Shown: positions 45,996-54,640 of the stretch, one piece after another
Numbering within the stretch: position 1 is the stretch's first letter
How the letters are laid out: every line of letters starts with the position of its first letter
DNA from: an uncultured Dokdonia sp.
GTDB lineage: Bacteria > Bacteroidota > Bacteroidia > Flavobacteriales > Flavobacteriaceae
Length of the DNA: 64,000 nt
Direction: 5' to 3'
Assembly (NCBI RefSeq): GCF_947496725.1
Contig: NZ_CANMDS010000002.1
Span: 186,001-250,000 of the forward strand
Notes under the pieces: generated by a model
Databases searched by the model: none
What the model was told of the DNA's origin: nothing
The model's input: the letters and a program-made list of their open reading frames with translations, nothing else
Position numbers and translations under genes: made by a program

Positions 45996-46673
45996 ATGAG
46001 AGAACTAATAACGAAGATGCGCTGGATAAAGGTTGTTAACATAATTATTCTATTTACACTTGGTAGTTCAGGAGCGTTTGCACAGGAGAAACTTTCCTCA
46101 ACATACAACGCATTAATAGATGGTCACTCGAATGACCTTTTGATATTTGAAACGAACGGATCATTTACGAGAGAAAAGGGAAGTAGTCTGGGTATTAAAC
46201 AAATAAGTGTAGGTAAATATACGTTTACCGAAGATGAACTCTTAATAGTTAATTATAACAATAAACCTGTGCTATTAGGCTACTATAAAGATCGTCAAAA
46301 TAGAATAACCCAAAATGATTCTACATTTATTGCAATATCTATTAGGGATCAAGAAACATTGGAATATATTCCTTTGACAAACGTAATTCTTGCAGGAAGG
46401 AAAAGTGGTAAAGTGGCAGATCATCTCGGAAAGTGTTTATTTGAGTTAGAAAATTCGGAAAAATACCTAGTTTTTGAAATTTCACATCCTGGTTATCATA
46501 ATTTATATGTGAGCGTAAAAAACAATGGTCAGCACTTTATTGACATATATCTAGCCAATAAACTAACCAAAGGACTCCCATTTATAGAAGCTAGAGATAC
46601 TCTTGATTTTTCAAATAGTAAAATGTATTTGACTTCAAGGAGGTCTGGAATAACTTGGAAAAAAGTAGAATAG
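45996..46673 (+). CDS. Secreted protein with carboxypeptidase-like regulatory domain
   Basis: A 225-residue exported protein. The signal peptide ends in GAFAQE; translation could begin at the internal ATG 46017 (MRWIKVVNII) rather than 45996. Residues about 115-190 (ISIRDQETLEYIPLTNVILA, then a beta-sandwich with ENSEKYLVFEISHPGYH) match the CarboxypepD_reg-like fold found at the start of TonB-dependent receptors, but no receptor follows. Last gene of the island. Confidence 0.7.
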   Translation: MRELITKMRWIKVVNIIILFTLGSSGAFAQEKLSSTYNALIDGHSNDLLIFETNGSFTREKGSSLGIKQISVGKYTFTEDELLIVNYNNKPVLLGYYKDRQNRITQNDSTFIAISIRDQETLEYIPLTNVILAGRKSGKVADHLGKCLFELENSEKYLVFEISHPGYHNLYVSVKNNGQHFIDIYLANKLTKGLPFIEARDTLDFSNSKMYLTSRRSGITWKKVE

Positions 46674-46747
46674 AGTCCTAATTTTAGAAAAAATATGAAA
46701 AAAATCATAGCAACTTTACCAAGCTCTGAGATAAATTAAGTAGACTA

Positions 46748-46786
46748 TAATTCTAAAACCGCTCCCCCAGAGCGGTTTTAGAATTA
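46748..46786 (+). terminator. Strong terminator at the end of the island
   Basis: A 17-bp perfect stem (outer TAATTCTAAAA, inner CCGCTC / GAGCGG) with loop CCCCA, followed by a T-rich run. It separates the island from the glutaredoxin-like gene. Confidence 0.82.
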
Positions 46787-46806
46787 TTTTTATAAAAAAG
46801 ACTCAA

Positions 46807-47430
46807 ATGAAATTAACACTAGTACTACTCCTCATTACCACTACGTTTACAACCGCTCAAAACCAACCTGTAAAAATAGAAGCAACAGAGCAGGGTCAAA
46901 AGCTAGTATTTATTTGCACAAATAACTCTGCTATAACACAAGAGGTAACACTTACACTCACGCAGCGAAAAGGGTTGCGCGGCTATACCAGACCTATCAC
47001 AAAAAAGGTTGCTCCTAGCACTACAACTACACTTGCATCATTTACCATCGCAGGCGCTTACAATTACAAATATAGCACGAGCTGGAAGGAAGTGCCTAAC
47101 ATCAAAGAACAACAGGTCAGAAAAGAGGTCATTGCTGCCAGAACGAAAGGCAAAGTATTAAGAGATCTCTCAAAGATTAATACAGGTATTGTGATTTTTG
47201 ATAATACATATTGCCCTCGCTGCCAGCGATCTACCGCATATTTACTAGATAATAATGTGCCATTTAAGCTTCTCAATATAACAGACAATAAAAAGAACCA
47301 TAAATTAATGTGGGACCTGCTAGAGGCACAAGGTGTAACTGGTACGATTAACACTCCTGTTATCTTAGTGGAGGGCGAACTCTCGTGGAGTCACGAAGAT
47401 CTTCCTGCTTTTCTAAAGAGCCTACATTAG
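46807..47430 (+). CDS. Exported glutaredoxin-like protein
   Basis: A 207-residue protein with a signal peptide (LVLLLITTTFTTAQ), a beta-rich N-terminal domain (about 20-110), and a C-terminal thioredoxin-fold domain with redox motif CPRC near residue 137 (TYCPRCQRSTAYL) and the cis-Pro loop GTINTPVILVEG. Probably periplasmic thiol-disulfide activity; the substrate is unknown. Its 3' end overlaps the convergent HTTM gene by 71 bases, unusually long for two real genes. Confidence 0.82.
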   Translation: MKLTLVLLLITTTFTTAQNQPVKIEATEQGQKLVFICTNNSAITQEVTLTLTQRKGLRGYTRPITKKVAPSTTTTLASFTIAGAYNYKYSTSWKEVPNIKEQQVRKEVIAARTKGKVLRDLSKINTGIVIFDNTYCPRCQRSTAYLLDNNVPFKLLNITDNKKNHKLMWDLLEAQGVTGTINTPVILVEGELSWSHEDLPAFLKSLH

Positions 47431-48784
47431 GAAAAAATGGTTTGTCGTTGAGATAATCCTCACTTTCTAGCACCCAGCTATTATGCTCAAACCATTGCCA
47501 GCTCACGCTCGCAATATCTACCTTGGGATCAATCAATAATTTAGAACGGCGTCCATTAATACGCACTCTACAGCGCACATAGATAGCCACATCTTCTCCT
47601 TGAGTAGCTTTAAGACGTTTTATATGCTGTGCAAATTGCCAAATCACATCTGGCTTAGAACGTATGTTGCGCTGTTGGTTTTTAGTAAGATATTCTTTGT
47701 GGTCTAGCGGAGTACGTTTTCCTGTTGCCTTGTCTTCTATCGTAAACTTTACTGTACCGCTTTTAGAACGTAGCATCATACGCCAGCTCAAGCGATGTCC
47801 CTCCTCGCTCCACAGAACATTATCTGGTATAAAATGCTGGCGCAGTGGCAAACCTACTTGAAAGATAAAATACACGGCAAACACCGCTAGAAGAACTCCT
47901 TTATACTTAGGTAGTATAACCTCGCCACTTGTGTTGTCATAATAAGGTTTCCACCTTTTTAAGAAAATACGGTGTATGGTTTTTGGCTCAAAAAAGAACA
48001 CGGTAAACGCCAGTGACATATATGGGAAAATCCCAATTTGAAAGACAAACGAGTTAAAGAGATGAAAGAAAATAGAGATAAAAAATGCCCACTTACGCGT
48101 CTTTTTCCAAAGCAATGCTGGGATAATTAATCCGTCAAAAAGGATTCCTACGTAGGCAATCACCCAGTGTGTCCACTTTTGTTGCAATACACCACCCACG
48201 AGCCAGTAATCTTTCTTACCGCGCATTAATATTTCTGGCACCGTAGCATCTAGCCAGTCAGGATATATTTTGGCAATAGAGGCGTAGGTATAGACAATCC
48301 ACAGCTGTAATATTATAAATAGTGTGACCCATCGTGGCATAGAGAGGTCTCTTACGCTTTCGCGAAAGCGTGCATCTAGTGAGAAAGATCTGTGCGCAGG
48401 CAGTATAGCCATAATCCAGAGCAATAACATCAAGAGGTAGTAGTGGTTATTATATGCGGTTTTTTGCATAAAATATACCGTGCTCCACATAATCGCATAG
48501 CCTACAATCGCCACACGATACTTAAAGCCTAGCATTACCATCACCCCAAAAATGCCCATTAACCCAAACCAAGCATACATTTGTGGTCCAGGGCCAGGGA
48601 AGGTTTGTAAAAAGTCAAAGCCTATGAAGTTAAATGTAAAATCTGGTGCAACAAGTATGCGACGTACCCAGCCAGTAATGAGTGCTCCCCAAGCCTCACA
48701 AGTAATAAGAAAACCAAAAAACACTCTAAAAACGATGAGTGCGCTGTTATCTATTCTTGTAAAGAGTAGCTTGTTAATTCCCAT
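47360..48784 (-). CDS. HTTM domain membrane protein (vitamin-K gamma-carboxylase-like)
   Basis: A 474-residue protein. The N-terminal region has about six membrane helices with the HTTM pattern (IDNSALIVFRVFFGFLITCE near residue 12 and YNNHYYLLMLLLWIMAILPAHRSFSLD near 100), followed by an extracytoplasmic C-terminal part (about 300-474) with RCRVRINGRRS. The bacterial role is unknown. A palindrome copy encodes RFRES right after a helix. The 3' end overlaps the glutaredoxin-like gene. Confidence 0.88.
   Translation of the reverse strand: MGINKLLFTRIDNSALIVFRVFFGFLITCEAWGALITGWVRRILVAPDFTFNFIGFDFLQTFPGPGPQMYAWFGLMGIFGVMVMLGFKYRVAIVGYAIMWSTVYFMQKTAYNNHYYLLMLLLWIMAILPAHRSFSLDARFRESVRDLSMPRWVTLFIILQLWIVYTYASIAKIYPDWLDATVPEILMRGKKDYWLVGGVLQQKWTHWVIAYVGILFDGLIIPALLWKKTRKWAFFISIFFHLFNSFVFQIGIFPYMSLAFTVFFFEPKTIHRIFLKRWKPYYDNTSGEVILPKYKGVLLAVFAVYFIFQVGLPLRQHFIPDNVLWSEEGHRLSWRMMLRSKSGTVKFTIEDKATGKRTPLDHKEYLTKNQQRNIRSKPDVIWQFAQHIKRLKATQGEDVAIYVRCRVRINGRRSKLLIDPKVDIASVSWQWFEHNSWVLESEDYLNDKPFFPNVGSLEKQEDLRDSTRVRPPLR
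48355..48370. repeat. Palindrome copy 15 (coding, RFRES frame)
   Basis: Exact copy in a loop of the HTTM protein. Confidence 0.95.
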
Positions 48785-48787
48785 TTG

Positions 48788-49741
48788 TTAAGCGTTTTGA
48801 GAATTTGATTCTTCTAGTGATGCTATGTAGTTACGAGAAAACGCTTCGTCAGTTTTCATCGCTGCGACAAGTTCATCTATAGTGTCAAAGGTTTTTTCTT
48901 CTCTTATACGTTCTAGTAGTTGTATCTCCAGCTGTTGCCCATAAAGGTCTTCATCAAAATCAAAGAAGTAGGTCTCTATAGTTTGCTTCTCTCCTCCTAC
49001 CGTAGGGTTTGTACCTATATTCATCATCCCGAATACTGGCTTACCGTTTATGATTGCTTTTACGACATAAACGCCTTGTGCAGGGATGAGTTTATAATCT
49101 TCGGCTATTTCTAGGTTTGCAGTGGGGTAGCCTATGGTTCTACCTAGGCTTTTACCTTTTACCACAACTCCATTAAGCATAAAAGGCGCACTGAGATAAC
49201 TATTTGCCAGTGCAACATTACCACTTACTAGTGCCTTGCGCACCTTAGTAGAGCTTATGGCTACATCTTCTAGTTCTTGCTTTGAGATTTCCTCTACCTC
49301 AAAGCCCAGCGTTTTTCCAAAACGCTTTAGATCTTCAATATTTGCATTACGATTACGGCCAAAACGGTGGTCATACCCTATAATCACTTTTTTTGCATTA
49401 AGACTGTTTACCAGTATTTCTTCTACAAAAGTCTCTGCGTGATAACGAGAGAAATCTAGTGTAAAAGGGTGTATTACCAGGTGATCAAGGTCTAAACTCT
49501 CAAGCAGTTGCTCACGCTCTGCAATGGTGTTTATAAGCTTGAGCGAGGTGTCTTTTTGTAACACCATACGCGGGTGCGGAAAAAAAGTAAGTACGCACGA
49601 CTCCCAGCCGTTTGCGCGGGCGCTCTCATTAATTCTGTTTATAATCTTTCTGTGACCTAGGTGCAAGCCATCAAAGGTGCCTATAGTCACCACGGTTCCT
49701 TTTTGAGAGGTAAATGTATGTGCGCTGTTATGAGTTTTCAC
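48788..49741 (-). CDS. ribF: Bifunctional riboflavin kinase / FAD synthetase
   Basis: Makes FMN and FAD from riboflavin and ATP. The N-terminal nucleotidyltransferase domain carries GTFDGLHLGHRKI (residues 22-34), and the ISSTKVRKAL segment precedes the C-terminal flavokinase domain with GRTIGYPTANLEI (near 202) and MNIGTNPTVGG. 317 residues is the usual length. It is 3 bases upstream of the HTTM gene and 2 bases downstream of pth. Confidence 0.96.
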   Translation of the reverse strand: MKTHNSAHTFTSQKGTVVTIGTFDGLHLGHRKIINRINESARANGWESCVLTFFPHPRMVLQKDTSLKLINTIAEREQLLESLDLDHLVIHPFTLDFSRYHAETFVEEILVNSLNAKKVIIGYDHRFGRNRNANIEDLKRFGKTLGFEVEEISKQELEDVAISSTKVRKALVSGNVALANSYLSAPFMLNGVVVKGKSLGRTIGYPTANLEIAEDYKLIPAQGVYVVKAIINGKPVFGMMNIGTNPTVGGEKQTIETYFFDFDEDLYGQQLEIQLLERIREEKTFDTIDELVAAMKTDEAFSRNYIASLEESNSQNA

Positions 49742-49743
49742 TA

Positions 49744-50373
49744 CTATTTTCCGTTGTAGGCGTTCATTGTATTATTTATCCCAGCTTTTACAAACGAGGC
49801 TATGACCTCGCTGGCTTTATCTAGTCGTTCTGGTAGTGCTGCGTTCTCATCTGCCGTCCACTCACCTAGCACATAATCTACCTGCCTCCCTTTTGAAAAC
49901 TGATCACTTATCCCAAAACGGAATCTATTATACTTAGTGGTATTGAGCTGTGCTTGCGTATCCTTAAGACCGTTGTGTCCTCCGTCTGAGCCTTTGGTTT
50001 TTACACGTATGGTTCCAAACTCTAGGTTAAGATCATCTGTGATAACTAGTAGGTTTTCTACAGGGACTTTTTCTTGTTGTAGCCAGTAACGTATGGCTTT
50101 ACCGCTTAGATTCATAAAGGTATTAGGCTTCAGCAGTATTACTGTTTTACCTTTTACTCTAGTGCGCGCGATGTCACCTAGCTTTTCGGTTTCAAAGGTG
50201 GTTTCTTGCGCTTTCGCGAAAGCGTCTACTACTTTAAAACCTATATTGTGACGTGTGTTTTCATATTTGGGACCAATGTTACCCAAACCAACGATGAGAA
50301 ATTTTTTCATAGGGTCTACTGCTGCTTCATCTTCTTTAGATTTATTAAAAAGTCTTCCAAAAAAAGCGAGCAT
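49744..50373 (-). CDS. pth: Peptidyl-tRNA hydrolase
   Basis: Releases tRNA from stalled peptidyl-tRNAs. Motifs are the VGLGNIGPKYENTRHNIGF start with catalytic His, LKPNTFMNLSGKAI, and DDLNLEFGTIRVKTKGSDGG with the active Asp. 21 residues precede the usual start Met22 (MKKFLIVGLGN); this extension is common in Flavobacteriia, so I kept it, but ATG 50310 is possible. A palindrome encodes AFAKA in the helix after TRHN. Confidence 0.95.
   Translation of the reverse strand: MLAFFGRLFNKSKEDEAAVDPMKKFLIVGLGNIGPKYENTRHNIGFKVVDAFAKAQETTFETEKLGDIARTRVKGKTVILLKPNTFMNLSGKAIRYWLQQEKVPVENLLVITDDLNLEFGTIRVKTKGSDGGHNGLKDTQAQLNTTKYNRFRFGISDQFSKGRQVDYVLGEWTADENAALPERLDKASEVIASFVKAGINNTMNAYNGK
50209..50224. 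repeat. Palindrome copy 16 (coding, AFAKA frame)
   Basis: Exact copy in the first helix of Pth, read on the minus strand. Confidence 0.95.
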
Positions 50374-50450
50374 AGTTAGGAGTTTAATAGCAATGACAAG
50401 GTAATCGCTTTGTTATGGGATACCGATAGTCACTAATGTATAAAAATAAA

Positions 50451-50479
50451 AAAAGCATCTCGAAGAACGAGATGCTTTT
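50451..50479 (-). terminator. Terminator of rplY
   Basis: A 12-bp stem (AAAAGCATCTCG / CGAGATGCTTTT) with a 5-base loop and a T-rich run on the minus strand, 23 bases past the rplY stop. It separates prs-rplY from pth-ribF. Confidence 0.87.
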
Positions 50480-50501
50480 GTATAAATATAACAGGCTTTG
50501 C

Positions 50502-51125
50502 TTATTCTGCAACTGCAGCAGCGTCATCTGTTTCTGTTGATGGAACATCATCCTCATCCTCATCCTCATCGTCAACAACGGCAGTACGTGAAGTTCTCAC
50601 TTGACATACAACTGTGTTGTCTGGGTGCATAAGTGTAAGGTTCTCTTGTGGAAGTTCTCCTATGTATAATTTACTTCCAATTTTAAGTTCAGTAATATCT
50701 GCCTCAAGAAAATCTGGAAGATCTTTAGGAAGTGCTTTCACACGTAGTACACGGTTTGTTTTACGTAAAACACCACCATTACGAACACCTTTAGAGTTAC
50801 CTGTAAAGTGTACTGGGATGTTCATAGTTACTTCTTTACCTTCAAAAATCTGGTAGAAGTCTATGTGTAAGATACGATCAGTTACCGGGTGAAACTGTAT
50901 GTCTTGTAAGATAGCTTGTACGGTTACACCGTCTAGCTCTATCTCTACAGTGTGCGCGTCTGGAGTGTAAACCAAATTTTTAAACGCTAGTTCTGGTGCG
51001 CTGAAATGTAATGGCTCGTCCCCTCCGTATACTACGCAAGGTACCAGTCCAGCATTACGTAAGGCTTTTGTAGCTTTCTTGCCTACGCTTTCTCTTTTAG
51101 ATCCTTGGATCGAAACTGATTTCAT
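50502..51125 (-). CDS. rplY: 50S ribosomal protein L25/Ctc
   Basis: A 207-residue long-form L25 that binds 5S rRNA. The N-terminal domain has [20 protein letters not shown] and a CTC-type C-terminal domain follows ([15 protein letters not shown]). The last 25 residues are a very acidic tail of Asp/Glu, typical of the Bacteroidota form. It follows prs after 29 bases on the same strand. Confidence 0.96.
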   Translation of the reverse strand: MKSVSIQGSKRESVGKKATKALRNAGLVPCVVYGGDEPLHFSAPELAFKNLVYTPDAHTVEIELDGVTVQAILQDIQFHPVTDRILHIDFYQIFEGKEVTMNIPVHFTGNSKGVRNGGVLRKTNRVLRVKALPKDLPDFLEADITELKIGSKLYIGELPQENLTLMHPDNTVVCQVRTSRTAVVDDEDEDEDDVPSTETDDAAAVAE

Positions 51126-51154
51126 TGTTAAATAATTATAGTTAAAAAAATATA

Positions 51155-52096
51155 TTACATAATAAACTTAGATGCGATACTCGTGTTACTGTTAACACGG
51201 TGCATTACATCTGCAAAAAGTGGGGCGCAAGTTAATACCTTTACCTTATCACTTTTATGGTCTCTCGGGATTGAATCTGTTACGATCAATTCTGCCAGTT
51301 GACTATTTTCTATTTTATCATAAGCGTTACCACTTAAGATGGCGTGTGTACATATTGCACGTACGCTTAATGCTCCTTTTTCCATCATTAGGTCTGCAGC
51401 TTTTGTAAGTGTTCCGGCAGTATCTACCATATCATCTACAAGTACTACGTGCTGTCCTTCTACACTACCTATAAGCTCCATATGTGAGATAACATTTGCC
51501 TTTGCACGTTGCTTGTAACAAATAACTACGTCACTCTCCATTGCTTTACTATATGCATAAGCTCTCTTACTACCTCCCATATCTGGAGATGCGATGGTAA
51601 GATTTTCTAATCCTAACCCCTTTAAATAAGGAAGGAAAATTGTACTTGCAAATAGATGATCTACTGGCTTCTCAAAAAATCCTTGTATTTGATCTGCGTG
51701 TAAATCCATTGTGATAATACGTGTAGCACCTGCTGTTTCTAGTAGGCTTGCCATAAGCTTTGCAGCAATAGGCACACGTGGCTTATCCTTACGATCTTGT
51801 CGCGCCCACCCAAAATAAGGTATCACGGCAGTAATGTGTCTTGCACTTGCACGCTTTGCAGCATCTAGCATCAATAACATTTCCATCATATTATCTGATG
51901 ATGGCATCGTACTCCCTATAATAAACACACGTGATCCACGTACAGACTCTTCAAAAGAAGGCTGAAACTCACCGTCGCTATATGTTGATGTGATTACGTT
52001 TCCTAATGGTTGCCCAAAAGCTTTTGCAATCTTTTCAGCCAGTGGCTTGCTTTGTTGACAAGCAAAAATCTTCGGTTGCGGTGCGGTAGCAGTCAT
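51155..52096 (-). CDS. prs: Ribose-phosphate pyrophosphokinase
   Basis: Makes PRPP from ribose-5-phosphate and ATP for nucleotide, histidine and tryptophan synthesis. Motifs are [12 protein letters not shown], the flexible loop [17 protein letters not shown] near residue 98, and the PRPP loop [12 protein letters not shown]. 313 residues is standard. First gene of the prs-rplY unit. Confidence 0.97.
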   Translation of the reverse strand: MTATAPQPKIFACQQSKPLAEKIAKAFGQPLGNVITSTYSDGEFQPSFEESVRGSRVFIIGSTMPSSDNMMEMLLMLDAAKRASARHITAVIPYFGWARQDRKDKPRVPIAAKLMASLLETAGATRIITMDLHADQIQGFFEKPVDHLFASTIFLPYLKGLGLENLTIASPDMGGSKRAYAYSKAMESDVVICYKQRAKANVISHMELIGSVEGQHVVLVDDMVDTAGTLTKAADLMMEKGALSVRAICTHAILSGNAYDKIENSQLAELIVTDSIPRDHKSDKVKVLTCAPLFADVMHRVNSNTSIASKFIM

Positions 52097-52137
52097 TTAT
52101 AATGAGTTACGGTTGTTATGTTTCCTCTAAGGAGGTG

Positions 52138-52145
52138 CAAAAATA
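52138..52145 (-). promoter_or_regulatory. -7 box of the prs promoter
   Basis: TATTTTTG on the minus strand, 41 bases before the prs ATG, fits TAnnTTTG. Confidence 0.4.
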
Positions 52146-52184
52146 GTAATTAAAAATGAGTGCAGCAGTACAAAAAGCGTGCTT

Positions 52185-52219
52185 TTGTGGTGGGTAGATA
52201 AAAATATTCTTTAATTTTG
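52185..52219 (+). promoter_or_regulatory. Promoter of tRNA-Leu
   Basis: TTG at 52185-52187 and TAATTTTG at 52212-52219, spaced 24 bases, with the tRNA starting 35 bases further on. Spacing is slightly long for the Bacteroidota consensus. Confidence 0.5.
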
Positions 52220-52254
52220 TGCTCTCTAAACAACCCAAGCGGTTGTTTCCACTA

Positions 52255-52335
52255 GCCGAAATGGCGGAATTGGTAGACGCGCGCGACTCAAACTCGCGTT
52301 CCTTTGGAGTGTGGGTTCGATTCCCACTTTCGGTA
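52255..52335 (+). tRNA. tRNA-Leu (anticodon CAA)
   Basis: A full cloverleaf with long variable arm. The acceptor stem is GCCGAAA / TTTCGGT, the anticodon stem CGCGA / TCGCG encloses loop CTCAAAC giving anticodon CAA, and the T arm contains GGTTCGATTCC. Discriminator A at 52335; CCA is not encoded. Position 1-72 is a G-U pair. Confidence 0.95.
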
Positions 52336-52339
52336 CAAG

Positions 52340-52371
52340 AAAGCCTTTATCTCACAGATAGGGGCTTTTTT
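52340..52371 (+). terminator. Terminator of tRNA-Leu
   Basis: A 13-bp stem with some G-T pairs (AAAGCCTTTATCT / AGATAGGGGCTTT), a 3-base loop and a T run, 5 bases after the tRNA. It touches the 3' end of the convergent gene at 52370. Confidence 0.75.
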
Positions 52372-52759
52372 ATTGCTCCATATCTTTAAGTTGTATACTC
52401 AACGCTTTTGTAGACAACTGCACCTCTACAAGTGACAAAATAAGGGAGGTCATAAGAGCAACCAGACTTACAGCAAACACTAAGTTTGCCCAGAAGGTGA
52501 TATCTATATAAATAAGAAACATCGTTATCACCGCTAGTAAAAAGCTTACAATCGCCACCGCCTGCATATTTTTAATGATAGATAGACGCTTTCTTAACTT
52601 AGTTACTTGAAGACGCACGTCTTCAGAGCCTGTCTCTTGGTAAGAGGCGTGCAAGTTTCTAATAAGTGCTGCAATAGCGAGATAGCGAGCGTTATATGCA
52701 AGCATTGTTAAAGAGATTGCAGGAAACAAAAGAGCCGGTATACTTAAGGTAAGATTCAT
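52370..52759 (-). CDS. DUF2721-like membrane protein
   Basis: About 129 residues from ATG 52759 (MNLTLSIPALLFPAISLTML). The first helix is followed by YLAIAALIRNLHASYQ and a basic linker, then two helices (AVAIVSFLLAVITMFLIYI and LVFAVSLVALMTSLILSLVEV). The order matches DUF2721, a membrane family without known function. A longer frame starts at 52795 with 12 extra polar codons. Confidence 0.72.
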   Translation of the reverse strand: MNLTLSIPALLFPAISLTMLAYNARYLAIAALIRNLHASYQETGSEDVRLQVTKLRKRLSIIKNMQAVAIVSFLLAVITMFLIYIDITFWANLVFAVSLVALMTSLILSLVEVQLSTKALSIQLKDMEQ

Positions 52760-52808
52760 ATAGTAGTTACTTATCGTAAAGCTACGAGATTGCACTACAA
52801 CATAAAAA

Positions 52809-52833
52809 CCCTAGACTTCTTAAAAATCTAGGG
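52809..52833 (-). terminator. Terminator of the 46-residue gene
   Basis: A 7-bp stem (CCCTAGA / TCTAGGG) with an 11-base loop, followed by five T on the minus strand, 30 bases past the small gene's stop codon. Confidence 0.6.
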
Positions 52834-52862
52834 CTTTTAAAGCTAATTCAAATAATATATAT

Positions 52863-53003
52863 CTAGTGACGGTCTACAAATGTGAAAGCAGGATTTCTGA
52901 ACTTTTTCATATGCAGTAATCTACCGTATCTTTCAAGATTGCGCTTTATATTTTCGGTTGCCTGGTCATAATTAGACGGGCGATTTTTTACTGATGTGTT
53001 CAT
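52863..53003 (-). CDS. Small basic protein of 46 residues
   Basis: ATG at 53003 (MNTSVKNRPSNYDQATENI), stop TAG. It is rich in Arg, Lys and Asn and contains RNLERYGRLLHMKKFRNP, a helix likely to bind nucleic acid or ribosomes by charge; this is inferred. It is followed by its own terminator, which supports it as a real gene. Family not recognised. Confidence 0.65.
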   Translation of the reverse strand: MNTSVKNRPSNYDQATENIKRNLERYGRLLHMKKFRNPAFTFVDRH

Positions 53004-53063
53004 ACTGTTTTGCTTTTTGATTTACATAAGAGACACGTTCTTTTTTTGAATGTTACAAATCTG

Positions 53064-53207
53064 ATGCCAAAAGTTATTTATGTAATAAAAAAGAAGCATC
53101 CACAGCCACTTGTCTTTCACAAACCATTAACTAGCAGTCACAAAACCAGGTTAATAAATAAAATAAAAGCTACGCGCCTCCCTATCTTTATGATAGAAGA
53201 AGAGTAA
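53064..53207 (+). CDS. Possible small basic protein of 47 residues
   Basis: ATG at 53064 opens a 47-codon frame (MPKVIYVIKKKHPQPLVFHK start) ending in MIEEE. Codon choice resembles that of neighbouring genes, but no family, promoter or terminator supports it, so it remains uncertain. Confidence 0.3.
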   Translation: MPKVIYVIKKKHPQPLVFHKPLTSSHKTRLINKIKATRLPIFMIEEE

Positions 53208-53257
53208 CTTCTTCAAAACAATTGATAAAGAAAAGCTTATAACATAACACTACTATT

Positions 53258-53569
53258 ATGAAATCCATCATACTATTACTTACGACAGTCATCTCTTTTA
53301 CAATGCTCTCACCAGAGATTAGTACGAGCAAAAAAGAAGTACTTACAGAAACGCTCACTTTTGATGCTTATGAGGGAGGTTACTTCTTCTTTACAGATGA
53401 GCAACAAGAACCTCTCATTCTTGTGAGCGATTCACAAGCAAGCATCTCACTTAAGAAGTTGCAAGCAAATGAAGTAACAGGCGAGAAGTTTAAAGTTAAG
53501 TACAAGAACACTGCGACAGAAGGTGAGACCTCAAACCAAGGACTACTTCTACACGTGATATTTGACTAA
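53258..53569 (+). CDS. Small exported protein
   Basis: A 103-residue protein with a signal peptide (IILLLTTVISFTMLSPEIS). The mature part is beta-rich, with LTFDAYEGGYFFFTDEQQ and VSDSQASISLKKLQAN, resembling small Flavobacteriia proteins of unknown function. Ends 39 bases before the repair operon, so it might be transcribed with it. Confidence 0.72.
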   Translation: MKSIILLLTTVISFTMLSPEISTSKKEVLTETLTFDAYEGGYFFFTDEQQEPLILVSDSQASISLKKLQANEVTGEKFKVKYKNTATEGETSNQGLLLHVIFD

Positions 53570-53608
53570 TACATCTTCTCCCTTACCTTTACTAAAAAAC
53601 CCAACCCA

Positions 53609-54640
53609 GTGTTGAAAAAACCACTTCTAGAATTTACAGATAAGGGCATCTACTGCCCGCCCGCAAAGGTCTATCTAGACCCGTGGAAACCTGTAGATAA
53701 AGCACTCATCACGCACGGTCACGCAGACCATAGTCGGTGGGGACATAAACAGTACATCACTCACGAGAACAATGTGCCTATTATTTCTCATAGATTGGGA
53801 GATATCAATGTTTCTGGGGTACGCTTTCGCGAAAGCGTAAACATCAACAACGTAAAATTTACCTTTCATCCTGCAGGTCACATTCCTGGGTCTAGTCAGA
53901 TACGTGTAGAACACAAGGGCGAAGTATGGGTATTTACAGGCGATTATAAGACTGAAGTAGATGGTATCTCTCAACCCTACGAACCCGTAAAATGCAACAC
54001 TTTCATTACCGAATGCACCTTTGGACTCCCAGCCTTTAAGTGGACTCCACAAGCCGAAGTAATGCACGATATTAATACTTGGTGGGCGCAAAACAAAGCT
54101 GAAGGAAAGTGCTCTGTCCTTTTTGCTTACAGCTTAGGTAAAGCACAACGGCTATTGAAACACCTTGACCCGAGTATAGGCAAGATACTCACGCACGGCG
54201 CTATTGAAAAAATGACCGAAGTACTGCGCCCTATGATCGATATGCCAGCAACAGAATTAATCACTAGAGATACTAAAAAAGAAGATTTTAAAGGAAGTAT
54301 CGTCCTTGCACCACCAGCCACTCACGGCAGTACGTGGATACGCAAGATGGTGCCATACGTAACTGCAAGTGCAAGCGGCTGGATGGCTTTTAGAGGAGCA
54401 AGAAGACGCAGAGCGATTGACAAAGGCTTTGTGCTGAGTGATCACTGTGACTGGCCTAGCTTACTACAAAGTATAGAAGCTACAGGAGCAGAAAAAATTA
54501 TCTGTACACACGGCTATACAGATATTTTCTCACGCTATTTACGCGGTCGGGGTTATGATGCTCGTACAGAAGAAACGCAATATGAAGGCGAACTAGCAGA
54601 AGGAGATGCAAAAAAAGAGGAGGAGGAAACTAGCGTATGA
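53609..54640 (+). CDS. Ligase-associated DNA exonuclease, MBL fold
   Basis: A 343-residue metallo-beta-lactamase/CPSF-type nuclease. The zinc-site signature THGHADHSRWG is at about residues 35-45, HPAGHIPGSSQI near 89 gives further His ligands, and VLSDHCDWPS near 282 completes the beta-CASP-like core. It starts with GTG at 53609. With the downstream ligase (ATGA overlap) and Lhr-type helicase it forms the ligase-associated DNA-damage-response set. A palindrome encodes RFRES near residue 72. Confidence 0.9.
   Translation: MLKKPLLEFTDKGIYCPPAKVYLDPWKPVDKALITHGHADHSRWGHKQYITHENNVPIISHRLGDINVSGVRFRESVNINNVKFTFHPAGHIPGSSQIRVEHKGEVWVFTGDYKTEVDGISQPYEPVKCNTFITECTFGLPAFKWTPQAEVMHDINTWWAQNKAEGKCSVLFAYSLGKAQRLLKHLDPSIGKILTHGAIEKMTEVLRPMIDMPATELITRDTKKEDFKGSIVLAPPATHGSTWIRKMVPYVTASASGWMAFRGARRRRAIDKGFVLSDHCDWPSLLQSIEATGAEKIICTHGYTDIFSRYLRGRGYDARTEETQYEGELAEGDAKKEEEETSV
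53822..53837. repeat. Palindrome copy 17 (coding, RFRES frame)
   Basis: Exact copy in the MBL exonuclease gene, between strands of the core. Confidence 0.95.

Noticed and set aside
52123-52134. CCTCTAAGGAGG dyad upstream of prs
   Set aside because: Short, resembles a chance Shine-Dalgarno-like dyad and overlaps the promoter region; no support as an operator.
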